Source: Tannerella sp. | Lineage (GTDB): Bacteria; Bacteroidota; Bacteroidia; Bacteroidales; Tannerellaceae | DNA length: 24,337 bases | Reading direction: 5' to 3' | NCBI GenBank assembly: GCA_031283785.1 | Contig: JAITBC010000300.1 | Span: forward strand, 1 to 24,337 | In this document: piece after piece, positions 24,144 to 24,337 of the stretch | Layout: every line of letters begins with the position of its first letter | Position numbering within the stretch: position 1 is the first letter of the stretch | The notes under the pieces: generated by a model | The model's database searches: none | What the model saw: only the letters and a program-made list of their open reading frames with translations | Told to the model about the DNA's origin: nothing | Made by a program: the position numbers and the translations under genes

Positions 24144-24337
24144 TTACTTCTCACCGGATTGAGAACTTGCCTCCAGAGCGGCAAGTCTGGCAAGAAGAGC
24201 TTCCTTTTCCGCACGTTCACGGGCAAGGGCGGCTTCCTTTTCCACGAGGACGGCTTCCTTTTCCGCAAGGGCGGCTTTATTCTCGGCAAGGGCAGCATCC
24301 TTTTCGGCAAGGGCAGTTTTATTCTCGGCAAGGGCAG
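24144..24337 (-). CDS. 3' end of a probable Rpn / PD-(D/E)XK family protein, coiled-coil tail
   Basis: Partial gene running off the window edge; only the last 63 complete codons are seen, ending ...SSQSGEK and TAA at 24146-24144. The tail is a run of seven-residue units, ALAEKDA, ALAENKA, ALAEKEA, VLVEKEA, ALARERA, a clear heptad coiled coil, closing LLARLAALEASSQ. This tail is characteristic of Bacteroidota Rpn (recombination-promoting nuclease / putative transposase) proteins, whose nuclease domain lies N-terminal. That domain is outside the window, so the family call rests on the tail alone. Confidence 0.55.
   Translation of the reverse strand, partial: ALAENKTALAEKDAALAENKAALAEKEAVLVEKEAALARERAEKEALLARLAALEASSQSGEK
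24190..24337 (-). repeat. 21-bp tandem units encoding coiled-coil heptads
   Basis: Imperfect 21-nt units of the type GCC-CTT-GCC-GA(A/G)-AA(G/T)-(G/A)A(A/T)-GC, one per heptad, in the partial gene at the window edge. They are prone to change in copy number and vary mainly at the fifth and sixth codons. Confidence 0.75.

Noticed and set aside
24089..24331. 80-residue minus-strand frame rich in Pro, Arg and Lys
   Set aside because: It is a shifted reading of the heptad-coding repeats. The frame ending at 24144 gives a regular ALAEKEA coiled coil, which is the real one.
24190..24337. Regular repeats that might suggest a CRISPR array
   Set aside because: The units are 21 bp with no spacers between them, in frame, and encode heptads.

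Overview
The window most likely comes from a member of the Bacteroidales (phylum Bacteroidota). The evidence is five sites that match the Bacteroides sigma-ABfr promoter (TAnnTTTG at -7, in two cases with TTTG or TTG exactly 20 nt upstream), NVEAL-type peptide and 6-bladed beta-propeller lipoprotein genes, an ECF sigma/FecR pair linked to STN/CarboxypepD_reg proteins, DUF3526-like ABC-2 permeases, and the coiled-coil tail of an Rpn-type gene. I cannot name the genus. No rRNA, tRNA or CRISPR array is visible.

Layout, low to high coordinates. (1) 1-2298, minus strand: a worn accessory locus. An intact sigma-ABfr promoter drives a chimeric gene in which the first ~100 residues of a GT-C/GT39-type membrane glycosyltransferase run in frame into an NVEAL-like exported peptide with a Gly-Ser tract. 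A strong hairpin follows, then a frameshifted beta-propeller lipoprotein gene and a small membrane protein gene that overlaps it as ATGA. (2) 2299-3478: a complete but dead ISAs1-family insertion sequence with perfect 15-bp inverted repeats, one frameshift and one nonsense codon in its transposase, and no visible target duplication. (3) 3600-7970, minus: a signalling cluster made of a CarboxypepD_reg-like surface protein, an ECF sigma factor with its own promoter, a FecR-type anti-sigma factor, and an STN + CarboxypepD_reg protein with no TonB-receptor barrel. (4) 8114-9040, plus: an exported TolB/PD40 propeller protein with its own promoter. (5) 9150-20969, minus: a long transport operon: tolC-like outer membrane protein, a hairpin + NEW3 + TM protein, an ABC-2 permease, one ABC ATPase, then two tandem copies of a two-permease module, closed by a clear intrinsic terminator. 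(6) 21117-23811, minus: a soluble GAF histidine kinase and an NtrC-type sigma-54 response regulator, read from a sigma-ABfr promoter. (7) 24144-24337, minus: the 3' end of a probable Rpn/PD-(D/E)XK family gene with heptad repeats.

The most interesting unit is (5)+(6). A sigma-54-like promoter lies about 23-35 nt upstream of the likely transcript start-to-ATG region of tolC, with palindromic candidate enhancer sites about 85-130 bp further upstream, inside the gap between the regulator and tolC. The reading I favour is that a cytosolic kinase and NtrC-type activator switch on an envelope-spanning ABC export machine. That machine has five permease subunits (two pairs from a tandem duplication, with near-identical tracts at their outer ends), one ATPase, a TolC channel, and an adaptor that looks like a membrane-fusion-protein hairpin joined to a NEW3 domain. 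Its substrate is not evident. The second point of interest is the glycosyltransferase::NVEAL fusion beside the IS.
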